Assembly: GCA_900299195.1 (NCBI GenBank)
Contig: OMIX01000064.1
Coordinates: forward strand, 1-64,000
Source of the DNA: Deltaproteobacteria bacterium
GTDB taxonomy: Bacteria; Bdellovibrionota; FAC87; UBA2466
Length of the DNA stretch: 64,000 nucleotides
Direction of reading: 5' to 3'
Positions 1 through 12,100 of this stretch are shown one piece after another (within the stretch, counting starts at the first letter, position 1; every line of letters starts with the position of its first letter). Position numbers and translations under genes: made by a program. Under the pieces are notes generated by a model. That model did not search any database and had not been told where the DNA came from. It was given only the letters and a program-made list of their open reading frames with translations.

Positions 1-134
1 TTATGCCTGGCGATAACGTCGCAGTTGAGGTAGAACTCATTACTCCTATCGCTATGGAAAAAGAGGTCCGATTTGCTATCCGTGAAGGTGGCAGAACGGT
101 AGGAGCTGGGGTCGTAACTGAGATCCTAGAATAG
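1..134 (+). CDS. tuf: Elongation factor Tu, C-terminal fragment (5' truncated by window)
   Basis: Reads [43 protein letters not shown] in frame from position 3; typical EF-Tu C-terminus. Confidence 0.95.
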   Translation, partial: MPGDNVAVEVELITPIAMEKEVRFAIREGGRTVGAGVVTEILE

Positions 135-150
135 TTAGGAAGTAGGAAGT

Positions 151-303
151 ATGCAGACAATCATTAATATGGAATGCACTGAGTGCAACCGTCGCAATTA
201 CACGACAACAAAAAATAAGAGCAAACACGCTGAGCGACGTAATGCCCAGAAGTACTGCAAACATTGCAGACGGCATACCAGTCATAAAGAAGTTAAAGCT
301 TAA
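151..303 (+). CDS. rpmG: 50S ribosomal protein L33 (CxxC type)
   Basis: 50-aa [53 protein letters not shown]; two CxxC motifs; located after tuf. Confidence 0.93.
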   Translation: MQTIINMECTECNRRNYTTTKNKSKHAERRNAQKYCKHCRRHTSHKEVKA

Positions 304-306
304 TAA

Positions 307-334
307 AAGGGAGGGTAAAAGCCCTCCCTTTTTA
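307..334 (+). terminator. Intrinsic terminator-like hairpin between rpmG and tRNA-Trp
   Basis: AAGGGAGGGtaaaagCCCTCCCTT followed by TTT. Confidence 0.7.
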
Positions 335-345
335 GCCTTTTCTAT

Positions 346-419
346 AGGACGCTAGCTCCAATTGGTAGAGCGAGGGATTCCAAATCCTTAGGTTCAGGGT
401 TCGACTCCCTGGCGTCCTG
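346..419 (+). tRNA. trnW: tRNA-Trp (anticodon CCA)
   Basis: Acceptor AGGACGC/GCGTCCT, anticodon loop TTCCAAA, T-arm GGTTCGACTCC; CCA not encoded. Confidence 0.95.
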
Positions 420-624
420 TTTTTCCTCAAATTTGGTCTTTGTTGCGCATCGTGCTATACTTAAGGTGTAGATCGCTACTAACTTTAAGATAAATACTCG
501 GTTTTACATCACTATGCGCTGTTGCGCTTGATCGCTGCTCAAGATTTCAACCCAGTCGCGTCTTTGGTTGTAATTGTGGTCCGGTGAACATCTCTTCTGT
601 CTAACAACTCAGAAAGGACGCTTT

Positions 625-1056
625 ATGAAGCACTTATTAAGGGAGCTTTTGGAAAGGTCCATCTCAGATTTAGGGGAAGCTAAGAGGGCACTACATTGCG
701 ATCCAGACCTGTCCCTTTCCAATGCGATTTCAACGCTCAAATCTGCAAATGTGGGTAGTTTGGTTGTCGTAGATGGAGCCAAAGTGGTGGGTATTTTTAC
801 CGAGCGGGACGTACTCATGAAATGTGCCCTCCAAGACATCCCTTGGGGAAGTGCCAAAATATCAGATTTCATGACTAAAAACCCAACATGCGTTCAAAGA
901 TTTGAAAGCATCGGGAACGTCTTAGTAAAAATGAATGAGGGTAAATTTAGACATATCATTATCGTCGACAGCTATGGCAATTTAGAAAAGGTCATTTCTC
1001 AAAGAGAAATCGTAGACTACATCTTGAAAATATTTTTGGCTCCGGACCCTAAATGA
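625..1056 (+). CDS. CBS domain-pair protein
   Basis: MKHLLREL...VGSLVVVDGAKVVGIFTERDVL...IVDSYGNLEKVISQREIVDYI, CBS-like repeats; AGAAAGGA SD upstream of ATG 625. Confidence 0.85.
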   Translation: MKHLLRELLERSISDLGEAKRALHCDPDLSLSNAISTLKSANVGSLVVVDGAKVVGIFTERDVLMKCALQDIPWGSAKISDFMTKNPTCVQRFESIGNVLVKMNEGKFRHIIIVDSYGNLEKVISQREIVDYILKIFLAPDPK

Positions 1057-1083
1057 ATCAGAAGTTTTAGCACTCCCCATTTC

Positions 1084-1638
1084 TCACTTTTTTATCTTCT
1101 TGTATTGGCATTTGGCGTAAATGATATGCCGGTGTCTGACCTCGGTGAACATCATCTCTTTAGTTACGGTTTCTTGGAGAGATTCAATATTTGAGTCGTG
1201 AAACTCAAAAATTTCATTACAGTCTAGGCATACGATATGGTCATGATGTAACTCTTGGTAGGTTTCAAAAATAACAACTCCCTGGGCATCAACTAAGGTT
1301 TCTTTAAGGATCCTTGCTTCACACAACAATTTTAAATTGCGATAGACAGTTGCCGGGCCAATACCCGGATGGGCTTTTAAGACCTCCTGGACAATTTCCT
1401 GGGCATTAAAATGGCCTCGCCGTTCAAGGATAGTTTTAGCGATTTTCCACCGTTGTTCACTGTACTTTAGACCATTATTCTCCAAGTAAAGTTTAAGCTC
1501 TGCATGCCAAATTTCAAATCTTTTGGGGTCTTCATGTTTTTCCTTGGGGGATCCCCCCCCAACCGCACGACCACAAGGCAGCTTTTTTTCCTTCGTAACT
1601 TCAGACTTCTTCAAGGTAGTCATATTCACAACTTTCAA
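1084..1638 (-). CDS. Fur/PerR-family transcriptional regulator with N-terminal extension
   Basis: GPATVYRNLKLL and HHDHIVCLDCNEIFEFHD are Fur family signatures; C-terminal CxxC replaced by YAKCQYKKIKK. Confidence 0.88.
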   Translation of the reverse strand: MKVVNMTTLKKSEVTKEKKLPCGRAVGGGSPKEKHEDPKRFEIWHAELKLYLENNGLKYSEQRWKIAKTILERRGHFNAQEIVQEVLKAHPGIGPATVYRNLKLLCEARILKETLVDAQGVVIFETYQELHHDHIVCLDCNEIFEFHDSNIESLQETVTKEMMFTEVRHRHIIYAKCQYKKIKK

Positions 1639-1783
1639 TATTTGCGAGGCTTTCGAGGGCTATAAGGTCAAAAACCCGAAAGTTTCAACTACCTCAGCCC
1701 ATAACAAAACAAAAAATTACCACAAAATCTTCAATCATTTACTTGAAATTTGAAGTATTTTACGGCAGAACTACCGTTTACTT

Positions 1784-2155
1784 ATGGATAACCGGAAGAT
1801 TATTGTCAGTTCGTACATCGTCACTTCAATGTTGACTTGGTTTCTTAGCCGAAGCTTTGTTGTATGGTTATCAACTGTTAACTATGCGATCAGGCGCTTA
1901 CCAGGACTAAAGATTTTCTTAGAAGTGGTACCTGCAATTGCAGCTTGTGCGGCATTTGTGGTATTGCTCCGTCACCCAAACGTGAACTTAGTCATGGATG
2001 AGGTCGTTGCGGAACTCAAGAAAGTTACTTGGCCAAGTCGCGATGACGTGTTGAAGTCCACTTGGGTGGTATTAGTTTGTATCGTGATCATCAGCCTCAT
2101 ATTAGCTTTGTTTGATATGATGTGGGGTAAGGTAATTGGTTACCTGTTAAGTTAA
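1784..2155 (+). CDS. secE: Preprotein translocase subunit SecE
   Basis: VVAELKKVTWPSRDDVLKSTWVVLV motif; immediately upstream of nusG. Confidence 0.95.
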   Translation: MDNRKIIVSSYIVTSMLTWFLSRSFVVWLSTVNYAIRRLPGLKIFLEVVPAIAACAAFVVLLRHPNVNLVMDEVVAELKKVTWPSRDDVLKSTWVVLVCIVIISLILALFDMMWGKVIGYLLS

Positions 2156-2165
2156 AGGATATACC

Positions 2166-2783
2166 GTGAATCAGGATGAAAAAGATCAAGTTGAGAACTT
2201 AACTCACTCAACAACAGAAGAGCAAACCACTGAAAATACTGCTCAATCTGAGTCTGAGCATAAGTGGTATGTTGTGCACACATACAGTGGTTATGAGCAA
2301 AAGGCCAAATTAGCTCTTCAGGAAAGAATTAAACAACATAAGATGGAAAATCAGTTCGCTGATGTATTGATCCCTTCAGAGAACGTGATTGAATTAGTTC
2401 GCGGAGAAAAAAAGACAACAAGTCGGAAATTCTTCCCTGGTTATATGCTGGTCAAGATGATATTAAACGATACGACTTGGCATTTGGTTAAAGGCACGCC
2501 CAAAATAACTGGGTTTGTGGGTAACGCCATCAACCCACCCGCTGTGCCTGAGGAAGAAGTTTCTCGGATAACCAATCAAATGACTGAGGGCACTCTTAAG
2601 CCCCGACCCAAAGTACAGTTTGAGGAAGGTGAAAGCGTCAGAGTTATTGATGGACCCTTTGTTAACTTTAACGGTGTGGTTGAAGAAGTTAAAGCTGATA
2701 AAGGCAAGTTGAGAGTAATGGTAAGTATTTTCGGCCGTTCGACCCCAGTGGAGCTGGATTTCGTTCAGGTAGAAAAAAACTAA
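2166..2783 (+). CDS. nusG: Transcription termination/antitermination factor NusG
   Basis: KWYVVHTYSGYEQKA..., FPGYMLVKM, KOW domain; GTG start. Confidence 0.97.
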   Translation: MNQDEKDQVENLTHSTTEEQTTENTAQSESEHKWYVVHTYSGYEQKAKLALQERIKQHKMENQFADVLIPSENVIELVRGEKKTTSRKFFPGYMLVKMILNDTTWHLVKGTPKITGFVGNAINPPAVPEEEVSRITNQMTEGTLKPRPKVQFEEGESVRVIDGPFVNFNGVVEEVKADKGKLRVMVSIFGRSTPVELDFVQVEKN

Positions 2784-2831
2784 AAGGATTATTTAATTAT
2801 AGCTTTTGAAAGAAGTTGAGAGGGATTTACG

Positions 2832-3254
2832 ATGAAAAAGCTAACTGCAATGGTTAAACTTCAGATTCCTGGTGGAAAGGCAAATCCTTCACCTCCAGTG
2901 GGTCCGGCGCTTGGACAACATGGTGTTAACATCATGGAGTTTTGCAAGGCCTTTAATGCAAAAACTCAAAATGCCAATGGAATGATTATTCCGGTTGTGA
3001 TAAGTATCTATCAAGATCGCTCTTTCACATTCATCACCAAGACGCCTCCAGTGGCTGTCCTATTAAAAAAGGCAGCGAACATCGTGAAAGGTTCTGGGGT
3101 TCCAAATAAAACTAAAGTAGGAACCGTTACCAAAGCCCAAGTAGAAGAGATTGCAAAAACAAAAATGCCAGATCTTAACACTGTCGATTTAGCCTCTGCT
3201 GTCAGCCAAGTCGCTGGAACTGCTCGAAGTATGGGTTTGGAAGTCGTCGGTTAG
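2832..3254 (+). CDS. rplK: 50S ribosomal protein L11
   Basis: [33 protein letters not shown]. Confidence 0.98.
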   Translation: MKKLTAMVKLQIPGGKANPSPPVGPALGQHGVNIMEFCKAFNAKTQNANGMIIPVVISIYQDRSFTFITKTPPVAVLLKKAANIVKGSGVPNKTKVGTVTKAQVEEIAKTKMPDLNTVDLASAVSQVAGTARSMGLEVVG

Positions 3255-3270
3255 TTTTAGGGAGTACAAA

Positions 3271-3981
3271 ATGCCTTCTGTAGGAAAAATTTATAAATCT
3301 AATGCGGCAAAAGTTGATCGCACAAAAAAATACAACTTAGAAGAAGCTTTAACTATTTTGGAAGGTTTTCAAAGTAGGAAGTTTGATGAAACCGTAGATG
3401 TTGCTATCAAACTTGGTGTGGATCCTAAACAATCAGATCAGATGGTTCGCGGAGCGACTGTTCTCCCTCACGGAATTGGAAAACCGATTCGCGTTGCCGT
3501 TTTTGCTCGTGGTGAAGCCGAAAAAGAGGCTCGCGAAGCCGGAGCTGACATTGTTGGTAATGATGATTTACTTGAAAAACTAGAAAAAGGCTGGATGGAG
3601 TTTGATCGTTTGGTTACAACTCCAGAAGCTCTCAAAGACCTAACCAAAGTGGCCAAAGTTCTTGGTCCCAAAGGAATGATGCCCAACAAAAAAACAGGCA
3701 CCGTGACCTCGGAAGTTGGAAAGGCTGTTAAAGAACAAAAGCTAGGTAAAGTGGAATATAAAGTTGAGAAAGCCGGTATCATTCACACCCTAGTTGGCAA
3801 GAAATCGTTTGGAGCTACCAAACTTAAAGAAAACTTTTTGGCACTGTATGACAATATTCTCAAAGCTAAACCCCCCACATCCAAAGGAGTCTACATTCGT
3901 AAAGTAGCTCTTTCTACTACGATGGGGCCGAGTATCATCATTGATACTCAGGGGTTAGAAGCTATGGCACGAAGTTTGTAA
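3271..3981 (+). CDS. rplA: 50S ribosomal protein L1
   Basis: L1 sequence incl. LGPKGMMPNKKTGTVT. Confidence 0.98.
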   Translation: MPSVGKIYKSNAAKVDRTKKYNLEEALTILEGFQSRKFDETVDVAIKLGVDPKQSDQMVRGATVLPHGIGKPIRVAVFARGEAEKEAREAGADIVGNDDLLEKLEKGWMEFDRLVTTPEALKDLTKVAKVLGPKGMMPNKKTGTVTSEVGKAVKEQKLGKVEYKVEKAGIIHTLVGKKSFGATKLKENFLALYDNILKAKPPTSKGVYIRKVALSTTMGPSIIIDTQGLEAMARSL

Positions 3982-3989
3982 CAATTGTC

Positions 3990-4079
3990 CAAAAATCGGT
4001 TGACGAAAATAAATTTTGGGTATTAAGTGGGCGCTCGCAAAATCGGGCGCCAATGCCCTACGGCTATTAGGAGTTTTTC
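3990..4079 (+). promoter_or_regulatory. Putative promoter plus L10-leader-like 5' UTR of rplJ
   Basis: TTGACG (4000-4005) with TTAAGT 17 bp later; hairpin GGCGCtcgcaaaatcggGCGCC followed by CAATGCCCTACGGCTATTAGGAG; position matches the rplJ autoregulatory leader. Confidence 0.45.
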
Positions 4080-4610
4080 TTGAATCGTACAGAAAAACAA
4101 GATTTTGTTAATGAGTTGGCTAAAGGAGTCCAAGAGGCTCAGGCCATTGCTTTAATGTCCTTTTCTAAGTTGACGGTTGAGGAAATGACCTCATTCCGTT
4201 TAGCTCTTCGAAAAAAAGACGTTCGAGTTAAGGTAGTTAAAAACACCTTAGCTAAGCGTGTTTTTAACGACACTCCTTTTAAAGAGGTTTGCAACCAGTT
4301 TGAAGGACCCACTTTGTTAGCTTACAGCAAAGGTGATGCTGTTTTAACAGCAAAAGCCATCATGGAGTGGGCTAACAAGGAAAATTTCAACGTTAAATTA
4401 AAAGCGGGTGTTGCATTAAATAAAGTGATCTCTCAAAAAGAGATGGTTGCTTTATCTAAACTGCCCGGAAGAAACGACCTTTTGGTTGGTTTCTTATGGG
4501 CGTTGAAATCGCACCCCACAAGATTTTTATATGCTCTTCAAGACGGTCCAAATAGACTTGGGTATGCTCTTGGCGCATTGAAAGCAAAAAAAGAAAAAGA
4601 ATCCAATTAA
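4080..4610 (+). CDS. rplJ: 50S ribosomal protein L10 (TTG start)
   Basis: [40 protein letters not shown]...; between rplA and rplL. Confidence 0.95.
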   Translation: MNRTEKQDFVNELAKGVQEAQAIALMSFSKLTVEEMTSFRLALRKKDVRVKVVKNTLAKRVFNDTPFKEVCNQFEGPTLLAYSKGDAVLTAKAIMEWANKENFNVKLKAGVALNKVISQKEMVALSKLPGRNDLLVGFLWALKSHPTRFLYALQDGPNRLGYALGALKAKKEKESN

Positions 4611-4629
4611 TTACTTAGGAGGAAGTCCC

Positions 4630-5013
4630 ATGGCAGTAACTGAAGAACAAGTATTTGAGTTTTTCGATAAAGCAAATTTGCTCGAGATCTCTGAGTTCAT
4701 CAAAAAATTCGAAACACGATATGGTGTAAGCGCAGCTGCACCTGTTGCAGTTGGAGTAGCAGCCGGAGCTGGAGCCGCTGCAGCAGCTCCCGCCGAAGAA
4801 AAAACAGCTTTTGATGTTGTTTTAGCTGATGGTGGAGCTCAGAAAGTGAATGTTATTAAAGAAATTCGTGGCTTCACAACTTTAGGTCTTAAAGAAGCTA
4901 AAGATCTAGTAGAAGGTGCACCCAAAACCTTAAAAGAGGGTGTAACCAAGAAAGAAGCAGAAGAAATCAAGAAGAAGCTTGAAGCTGTTGGTGCAAAGGT
5001 TGAAATCAAGTAA
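4630..5013 (+). CDS. rplL: 50S ribosomal protein L7/L12
   Basis: Ala-rich hinge, [39 protein letters not shown]. Confidence 0.98.
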   Translation: MAVTEEQVFEFFDKANLLEISEFIKKFETRYGVSAAAPVAVGVAAGAGAAAAAPAEEKTAFDVVLADGGAQKVNVIKEIRGFTTLGLKEAKDLVEGAPKTLKEGVTKKEAEEIKKKLEAVGAKVEIK

Positions 5014-5071
5014 ACCTTTTTCTCAACATTATTTTTTACATTCAAAAATTAGCTAATAAACGGGGTAAACA

Positions 5072-8000
5072 ATGAGCACCTCTCCACGCCTTTTTGAAAG
5101 CAAACGCTTTCGCAAGGAGTTTGGTAAGTTTCCACCTCTTATAGAGATTCCGGATCTCATTGAGGTCCAAAAGGATTCATACGATAAGTTTTTGCAGGCC
5201 AGTGCCGAGCCTAGGTCGAGGTCTATCACTGGTTTGCAGGGAGTGTTCAAATCTGTTTTCCCCATTAGCGACTTTAACAACACTGCAAGTTTGGACTTCG
5301 AGTCATACGTATTAGAAACTCCTAAGTACGATGTCGACGAGTGCCGAAGCCGGGGAATGAGCTTTGCCGCCCCTCTCAAAGTTACAGTACGTTTGAATGT
5401 TTTTGATGTTGATGAGCAAACTCAAGCTAGAACCATTCGAGACGTCAAAGAACAAGAAGTTTACCTAGGTGAGATTCCTCTGATGACCGACAGAGGAAGC
5501 TTCATCATCAACGGAACAGAACGAGTTGTCGTTAGCCAATTGCACCGGTCTCCTGGTGTTTTCTTTGATCACGATAAGGGCGCATCTCACAGCAGCGGAA
5601 AACTTCTCTATTCCGCAAGAGTTATTCCTTATCGAGGTTCTTGGTTAGACTTTGAATTTGATCACAAAGACGTCATCTATGTAAGAATTGACAGACGTCG
5701 AAAGCTTCATGCAACCATCCTACTCAAAGCTCTCGGGTATTCTGTCGAGCAGTTGTTAGAATACTTTTATGATCACGAAACCGTAAGCTTTGGCAAAGGC
5801 GGCAAGATTTTATTGCACTTTGACTCCAAATTGTATGCCGGTCAAAGAGCTAATAATGATTGGCTAGATGAGAACGGCAAAGTAGTTGTTGAAAAAAACA
5901 AAAAGTTCACAGCTTCTCTCATCAAAAAAATTGAAGATGCTAAAATCAAAAAGTTCCCAATCGAAAGGGAGCTTCTGATCGGAAAAATTGCTGCACATGA
6001 CGTCGTCGACATGGAGACTGGGGAAGTTCTTCTTGAGTGTAACGAAGAAATAAGCAGTGATAAAATCGACCTCCTTAGGGACAAAGGAGTTTCCGAATTT
6101 AAAATTCTTTACACCGATCGAATCAACGTCGGTACTTATTTACGTGACACTCTAGTTCAAGATAAAGTAGCCACTCAAGATGAAGCTTTGATAGAAATTT
6201 ATCGAAGACTACGTCCTGGGGATCCTCCTACACTTGAAACTGCAAAACTTTTGTTTGACGGCCTGTTTTTTGACTCGACTAAGTATGATCTTTCAAAAGT
6301 GGGTCGCTTGAAGATCAATCATAAGTTCTCTTTTGATACTTCTATCGATAACACCACGCTAACCAAAGAAGACATTCTGGCAGTCGTTAAGTATTTGGTA
6401 GACCTGAGAAACGGTAAAGGTCAGATTGACGACATTGATCACTTGGGAAATCGTAGAGTTCGAGCGGTAGGGGAGCTTCTAGAAAATCAATTCCGGGTGG
6501 GATTGGTGCGGATGGAAAGAGCCATCCGAGAGAGAATGAGCTTACAAGACGTTGAAACGCTCATGCCTCACGATTTAATTAATGCTAAACCAGTGGCCGC
6601 TGTTGTTAAGGAATTCTTTGGAAGTAGTCAGTTGTCCCAGTTCATGGACCAAACCAACCCACTTTCAGAAGTCACTCATAAGCGCCGGCTGTCAGCACTT
6701 GGACCTGGTGGACTAACTAGAGAAAGAGCTGGCTTCGAAGTTCGTGACGTTCACGCTACTCACTACGGTAGAATTTGCCCAATTGAGACCCCTGAGGGAC
6801 CCAATATTGGTCTTATTTCGTCATTATCGACTTTTGGAAAAGTTAATGAATATGGTTTTATTCAAACTCCTTATCGAAAAGTAGTTGATGGAAAAATAAC
6901 AGATGATGTAGCCTTTTTCTCGGCCCTAGAAGAGGAAAATCACACCATTGCTCAGGCTAAGATTCCTTTCAAGAGTGGTAAAATCGAGGTGGAGTTTGTT
7001 CCAGCTCGTAGACACGGGGAAACGGTTTTAGCTCGCCGAGAAGAAATCGATCTAATGGATGTGGCTCCTAACCAGTTAGTGTCTATTGCAGCATCTCTGA
7101 TACCCTTCTTGGAAAACGACGATGCTAACCGAGCTCTGATGGGTTCGAACATGCAACGTCAGGCTGTTCCACTCCTAAAAAATCAAGCTCCACTCGTTGG
7201 AACTGGAATGGAACGCTTAGTAGCCAGAGATTCCGGAGTTACCATCAATGCAAGACATGGTGGTATTGTAGACTATGTAGATGCGACTAGAATCGTCGTT
7301 AGAATTGATGAAAAAGAAACTTCCACGGGTTCTGGCGTTGATATTTACAATTTGGTCAAATATCGCCGTTCCAATCAAAACACCTGCGTCAATCAACGTC
7401 CCATTGTCGAAGTGGGTGAACGAGTTCGAAAAGGGGATGTTCTAGCTGATGGACCAGGAACCGACATGGGGGAACTGGCACTAGGACAAAATGTCGTCGT
7501 AGCATTTATGCCTTGGTGCGGTTACAACTTCGAAGACTCCATACTTCTCAGTGAAGAGTTGGTACGCAAAGATACGTTCACTTCAATCCATATAGAAGAA
7601 TTTGAGTGCGTTGCCCGAGATACCAAATTAGGTAAGGAAGAAGTCACCCGCGACATTCCAAATGTCAGTGAAGAACAATTAATGAATTTGGATAGCACGG
7701 GTATCGTAAGAATCGGAGCAGAAGTTAAGCCCGGGGATATCCTTGTTGGGAAAATCACTCCAAAGGGAGAAACACAACTAAGCCCCGAAGAGAAACTCCT
7801 AAGAGCTATATTTGGAGAAAAAGCTGGAGATGTTAAAGATTCTTCGCTTCGAGTTTCTCCTGGAGTTGTGGGTACGGTCATTGGCGCACAAATTTTCTCT
7901 AGAGAAGGCGCGGATAAAGACGAACGTACTGCCCGTATTATTGAAGAAGAAGAAAATCGCTTACGAAGAGACGAGCAAACTGAAGTCAGAATTCTTCAAG

Positions 8001-9178
8001 AATCTGCCCGCAAAAAAATTGCATCTCTCATAGTTGGACAAACCACTACTGGTAAGCTTCTGGACTCTACTGGTGAAAATCAGATCGTTAAAAAGGGAGA
8101 CGTCATTGACGCTCAAGTGTTCAGTACTATTCCATTTGATCTGATTAAACACATACCCTTAGCTGTGGACGTCGAGGCTCAGGTTGGCCAAATGGTAGCA
8201 GCCATCGAGGCACAAGTTCAAAACATTAGAACCTTCTTTGATGAAAAAGTAAAAAAACTCAAAAAAGGGGATGAACTTCCTCCCGGCGTTATCAAAATGG
8301 TTAAAGTTTACGTCGCGATTAAACGAAGAATTTCAGTGGGCGATAAAATGGCCGGACGCCACGGTAATAAGGGCGTCATTTCCCGATTATTGCCTGTCGA
8401 AGACATGCCTTACACTGAAGACGGAACTCCAGTTCAGGTTGTTTTAAATCCTCTCGGAGTACCTTCTCGTATGAACGTAGGACAAATTCTCGAGTCGCAC
8501 TTAGGAAGAGCAGCACAAGGATTTGGTCTAAAAGTGCAGGAACATCTTGAGAAATGGAATGCTACTGAACTTAGAAAACTGGTTAAAAAGTTTTTCCCAT
8601 CCAAGACTCTGCAACAAGAGATCGATGAACTTGACGAAGATACTCTGAAAAAGATGGCACGGAGACTCAAGGGTGGCTTACACATAGCAAGTCCAGTTTT
8701 CGATAGCTGTAATGAAGAAGAAATTAGCCAAGCTCTCACCGATGTAGGAATTCCATCTAACGGTCAGCAAATTCTTTTTGACGGTCGAACTGGGGAACCC
8801 TTTAAGCATGATGTCACTGTGGGTGTTATGTATGTTTTGAAACTTCATCATTTAGTTGATGAGAAGATTCACGCTAGAAGTATCGGACCCTACAGTTTGG
8901 TTACTCAACAACCACTCGGAGGAAAGGCTCAGTTCGGAGGACAGAGACTCGGAGAGATGGAAGTTTGGGCTCTAGAGGCATACGGGGCCGCCTACTGTCT
9001 TCAAGAGTTACTCACAGTTAAATCCGATGACGTGGCTGGAAGAACAAGAATGTTTGAGACCATAGTTAAGGGAGAAAATGCTTTAGAACCAGGACTTCCT
9101 GAGTCCTTTAACGTTCTTGTCAAAGAACTTCAAAGTTTGGCACTCGATGTTGAACTTATAGAGGATGCAACCTTATGA
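5072..9178 (+). CDS. rpoB: DNA-directed RNA polymerase subunit beta
   Basis: 1368 aa; [32 protein letters not shown] and [13 protein letters not shown] motifs. Confidence 0.99.
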   Translation: MSTSPRLFESKRFRKEFGKFPPLIEIPDLIEVQKDSYDKFLQASAEPRSRSITGLQGVFKSVFPISDFNNTASLDFESYVLETPKYDVDECRSRGMSFAAPLKVTVRLNVFDVDEQTQARTIRDVKEQEVYLGEIPLMTDRGSFIINGTERVVVSQLHRSPGVFFDHDKGASHSSGKLLYSARVIPYRGSWLDFEFDHKDVIYVRIDRRRKLHATILLKALGYSVEQLLEYFYDHETVSFGKGGKILLHFDSKLYAGQRANNDWLDENGKVVVEKNKKFTASLIKKIEDAKIKKFPIERELLIGKIAAHDVVDMETGEVLLECNEEISSDKIDLLRDKGVSEFKILYTDRINVGTYLRDTLVQDKVATQDEALIEIYRRLRPGDPPTLETAKLLFDGLFFDSTKYDLSKVGRLKINHKFSFDTSIDNTTLTKEDILAVVKYLVDLRNGKGQIDDIDHLGNRRVRAVGELLENQFRVGLVRMERAIRERMSLQDVETLMPHDLINAKPVAAVVKEFFGSSQLSQFMDQTNPLSEVTHKRRLSALGPGGLTRERAGFEVRDVHATHYGRICPIETPEGPNIGLISSLSTFGKVNEYGFIQTPYRKVVDGKITDDVAFFSALEEENHTIAQAKIPFKSGKIEVEFVPARRHGETVLARREEIDLMDVAPNQLVSIAASLIPFLENDDANRALMGSNMQRQAVPLLKNQAPLVGTGMERLVARDSGVTINARHGGIVDYVDATRIVVRIDEKETSTGSGVDIYNLVKYRRSNQNTCVNQRPIVEVGERVRKGDVLADGPGTDMGELALGQNVVVAFMPWCGYNFEDSILLSEELVRKDTFTSIHIEEFECVARDTKLGKEEVTRDIPNVSEEQLMNLDSTGIVRIGAEVKPGDILVGKITPKGETQLSPEEKLLRAIFGEKAGDVKDSSLRVSPGVVGTVIGAQIFSREGADKDERTARIIEEEENRLRRDEQTEVRILQESARKKIASLIVGQTTTGKLLDSTGENQIVKKGDVIDAQVFSTIPFDLIKHIPLAVDVEAQVGQMVAAIEAQVQNIRTFFDEKVKKLKKGDELPPGVIKMVKVYVAIKRRISVGDKMAGRHGNKGVISRLLPVEDMPYTEDGTPVQVVLNPLGVPSRMNVGQILESHLGRAAQGFGLKVQEHLEKWNATELRKLVKKFFPSKTLQQEIDELDEDTLKKMARRLKGGLHIASPVFDSCNEEEISQALTDVGIPSNGQQILFDGRTGEPFKHDVTVGVMYVLKLHHLVDEKIHARSIGPYSLVTQQPLGGKAQFGGQRLGEMEVWALEAYGAAYCLQELLTVKSDDVAGRTRMFETIVKGENALEPGLPESFNVLVKELQSLALDVELIEDATL

Positions 9179-12100
9179 AAGACCTTTTAAACTTTTTCGA
9201 CAAGCCGAAAGATCCACTTAGCTTTAAAGCAGTTAAGATCTCTTTAGCTAGCCCAGAGAAAATTCGCTCTTGGTCTTATGGTGAGGTTAAAAAGCCTGAG
9301 ACGATTAATTACAGAACATTCAAACCTGAAAGAGACGGATTGTTCTGCGCTAAAATATTCGGACCTGTAAAAGACTACGAATGTAACTGCGGTAAGTATA
9401 AAAGAATGAAACACCGCGGTGTTGTTTGCGAAAAGTGTGGTGTTGAAGTTATACAGTCAAAAGTTAGAAGAGAAAGACTGGGACATATCGAGCTAGCTAC
9501 CCCTGTCGCTCATATTTGGTTTTTAAGAAGCTTACCGAGCCGAATTGGAGCTTTGCTTGATATTACTTTAAAGAACCTGGAACGAGTTTTGTACTGTGAA
9601 GCCTACGTAGTGGTAGACCCAGGAAAAACTCCCCTGAAAAAAGGGGAAGTCCTATCTGAGGATGAGTACTCAGCCGCAAGAAAAACTTATAAAACCGATT
9701 TTAAAGCTGCAATGGGTGCTGAAGCTGTTAGAGACATGCTACGTGAAATTGATCCCGATGCAGTCGCTAAGGAATTACGTATAGCCCTCAGCAAAACGAG
9801 TAGCGAAACCCTACAGAAATCCTTGGCCAAGCGCCTTAAAGTTTGCGAAGCCTTTAAAGCTTCGGGGAATAAACCTGAATGGATGATGTTAGATGTTATT
9901 CCGGTAATACCACCCGATCTTCGTCCACTAGTTCCCTTAGATGGTGGCCGATTTGCAACCTCCGATTTGAATGATTTATATCGAAGAGTAATCAACCGAA
10001 ACAATCGTTTGAAACGTTTGCAGGAACTGAATGCTCCGGAAATCATCATTCGCAATGAAAAGCGGATGCTACAAGAAGCCGTAGATGCACTTTTCGACAA
10101 TGGACGCCGTGGAAGAACCTTTACAGGACCTAACAAGCGGCCGCTCCGTTCGTTGAGTGATATGTTGAAAGGAAAGCAGGGTCGTTTCCGCCAAAACTTG
10201 CTAGGTAAGCGAGTGGATTACTCGGGCCGTTCCGTAATTGTTGTAGGACCCGAGCTTAGACTTCATCAGTGCGGCTTACCTAAAAAAATGGCTTTGGAAC
10301 TGTTCAAGCCGTTCATCTTCAACAAGCTTGAAGTACGAGGATTCGTAACTACCATCAAAAGTGCTAAAAAGATGGTGGAAAAAGAAAAGGAAGAAGTTTG
10401 GGATATTTTGGATGAAGTTGTTAAAGAGCACCCTGTCCTACTAAATCGAGCTCCTACTCTCCATAGATTGGGAATCCAGGCATTTGAGCCCGTCTTAATT
10501 GAAGGCAAAGCTATTCAGCTGCACCCATTGGTCTGCTCTACTTTCAATGCGGACTTCGATGGTGACCAAATGGCTGTTCACGTTCCACTCAGCGTCGAAG
10601 CCCAGCTCGAAGCCCGTGTGTTAATGATGTCAACCAACAACATCTTATCACCTGCGTTCGGTAAACCGATCATCGACCCCACACAAGATATTGTTTTAGG
10701 TGTCTATTACATGACTCAACAGAGGGTCAATTGTAAGGGAGAAGGAAAAACCTTTTCCAATCCGACAGAGGCTATTTACGCTCACGAAATCGGTGAAGTG
10801 GACCTTCATGCCAAGATCAACGTTCGTGTCTCGAATCACAAAGGCGAGACCAAAATGTACGATTGTTCTCCCGGGCGTTTGATTCTGAGAGAGATTATCC
10901 CGGCTGAGATCCCATTTGATGAATATAACCGCGTCATGGATAAAAAAGCTTTATCCGAGCTTATGGACATGTGTTACCGGGTGGCTGGAAATAAACGTAC
11001 AGTCATGTTAGCGGATAGACTTCGCTCACTTGGATTCGAATACGCTACACGAGGCGGAATCAGTATTTGTATGCAAGACATGAAGATTCCTACAAAGAAA
11101 GCGGAACTTCTCGACAAAGCATACACTGAAGTACAAGAGATCCAAAATCAGTACACCGAAGGTTTAATTACTGATGGTGAAAGATACAATAAAGTGATCG
11201 ATATTTGGGCTCAAGTCACCGAGCAAGTCGCTGAAGAGCTGATGGGAGAATTGTCGACCGACGTAGTCACCGACAAATCTGGAAACAAGATCACTATTCC
11301 ATCTCTGAACTCGATATATATGATGGCTGATTCGGGCGCTAGAGGTAGTGCCGCACAAATCCGTCAGCTAGCCGGGATGCGGGGATTAATGGCTCGCCCA
11401 TCGGGGGAGATCATTGAAACACCTATCACTGCGAACTTCCGAGAAGGATTGGATGCATTACAGTACTTTATTTCTACTCACGGTGCCCGAAAAGGGTTAG
11501 CTGATACAGCTCTTAAGACTGCTCATTCAGGTTACCTAACTCGTCGTTTGGTGGATGTGGCACAAGATATTGTGGTATCGGACTACGATTGTAAGACCAC
11601 GGATGGTATTGAGATTGCTGCTCTAGTGGAAGGTGGAGAAATCATCGAGGCTATTGGAGACCGAATACTAGGTAGAGTGGCTCTCGAAGACATCACTGAC
11701 CCTTACACTGGTAAGGTTTTGGTTAAGGCGAACGAAGAGATCAATGAAGACCGAATGACCGCAATCGAAGAAGCGGGAATCGAAAAAGTTATTATCCGCT
11801 CTGGCTTAACTTGTAAGACTGAAGTGGGTATCTGTTGTCTCTGTTATGGCCGAGACCTATCACGTGGTCACCTGGTAAATATCGGAGAGGCAGTTGGAAT
11901 CATTGCCGCTCAAAGTATCGGTGAACCCGGTACACAGTTAACCATGAGAACATTCCACGTTGGAGGTACTGCAACTCGACGTGCCGAACAAAGTTCTTTA
12001 GAAGTTCGCCATGAAGGAACCGTCAAGCTTTTCAGGGCTAACCTAGTTAAAGATAGACAGGGTACTTTCACTGTAATGAATCGTAACGGTGAATTAGCGG

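Noticed and set aside
3965-3980. TGGCACGAAGTTTGTA resembles a sigma54 promoter ahead of rplJ
   Set aside because: It is the coding end of rplA (MARSL*), lacks the -12 GC, and a sigma54 promoter for rplJL is not expected
7522-7881. Antisense ORFs inside rpoB/rpoC and ribosomal genes (e.g. 7522-7881, 3468-3782, 9687-10136)
   Set aside because: Opposite to highly conserved genes, no recognisable domains; expected chance ORFs
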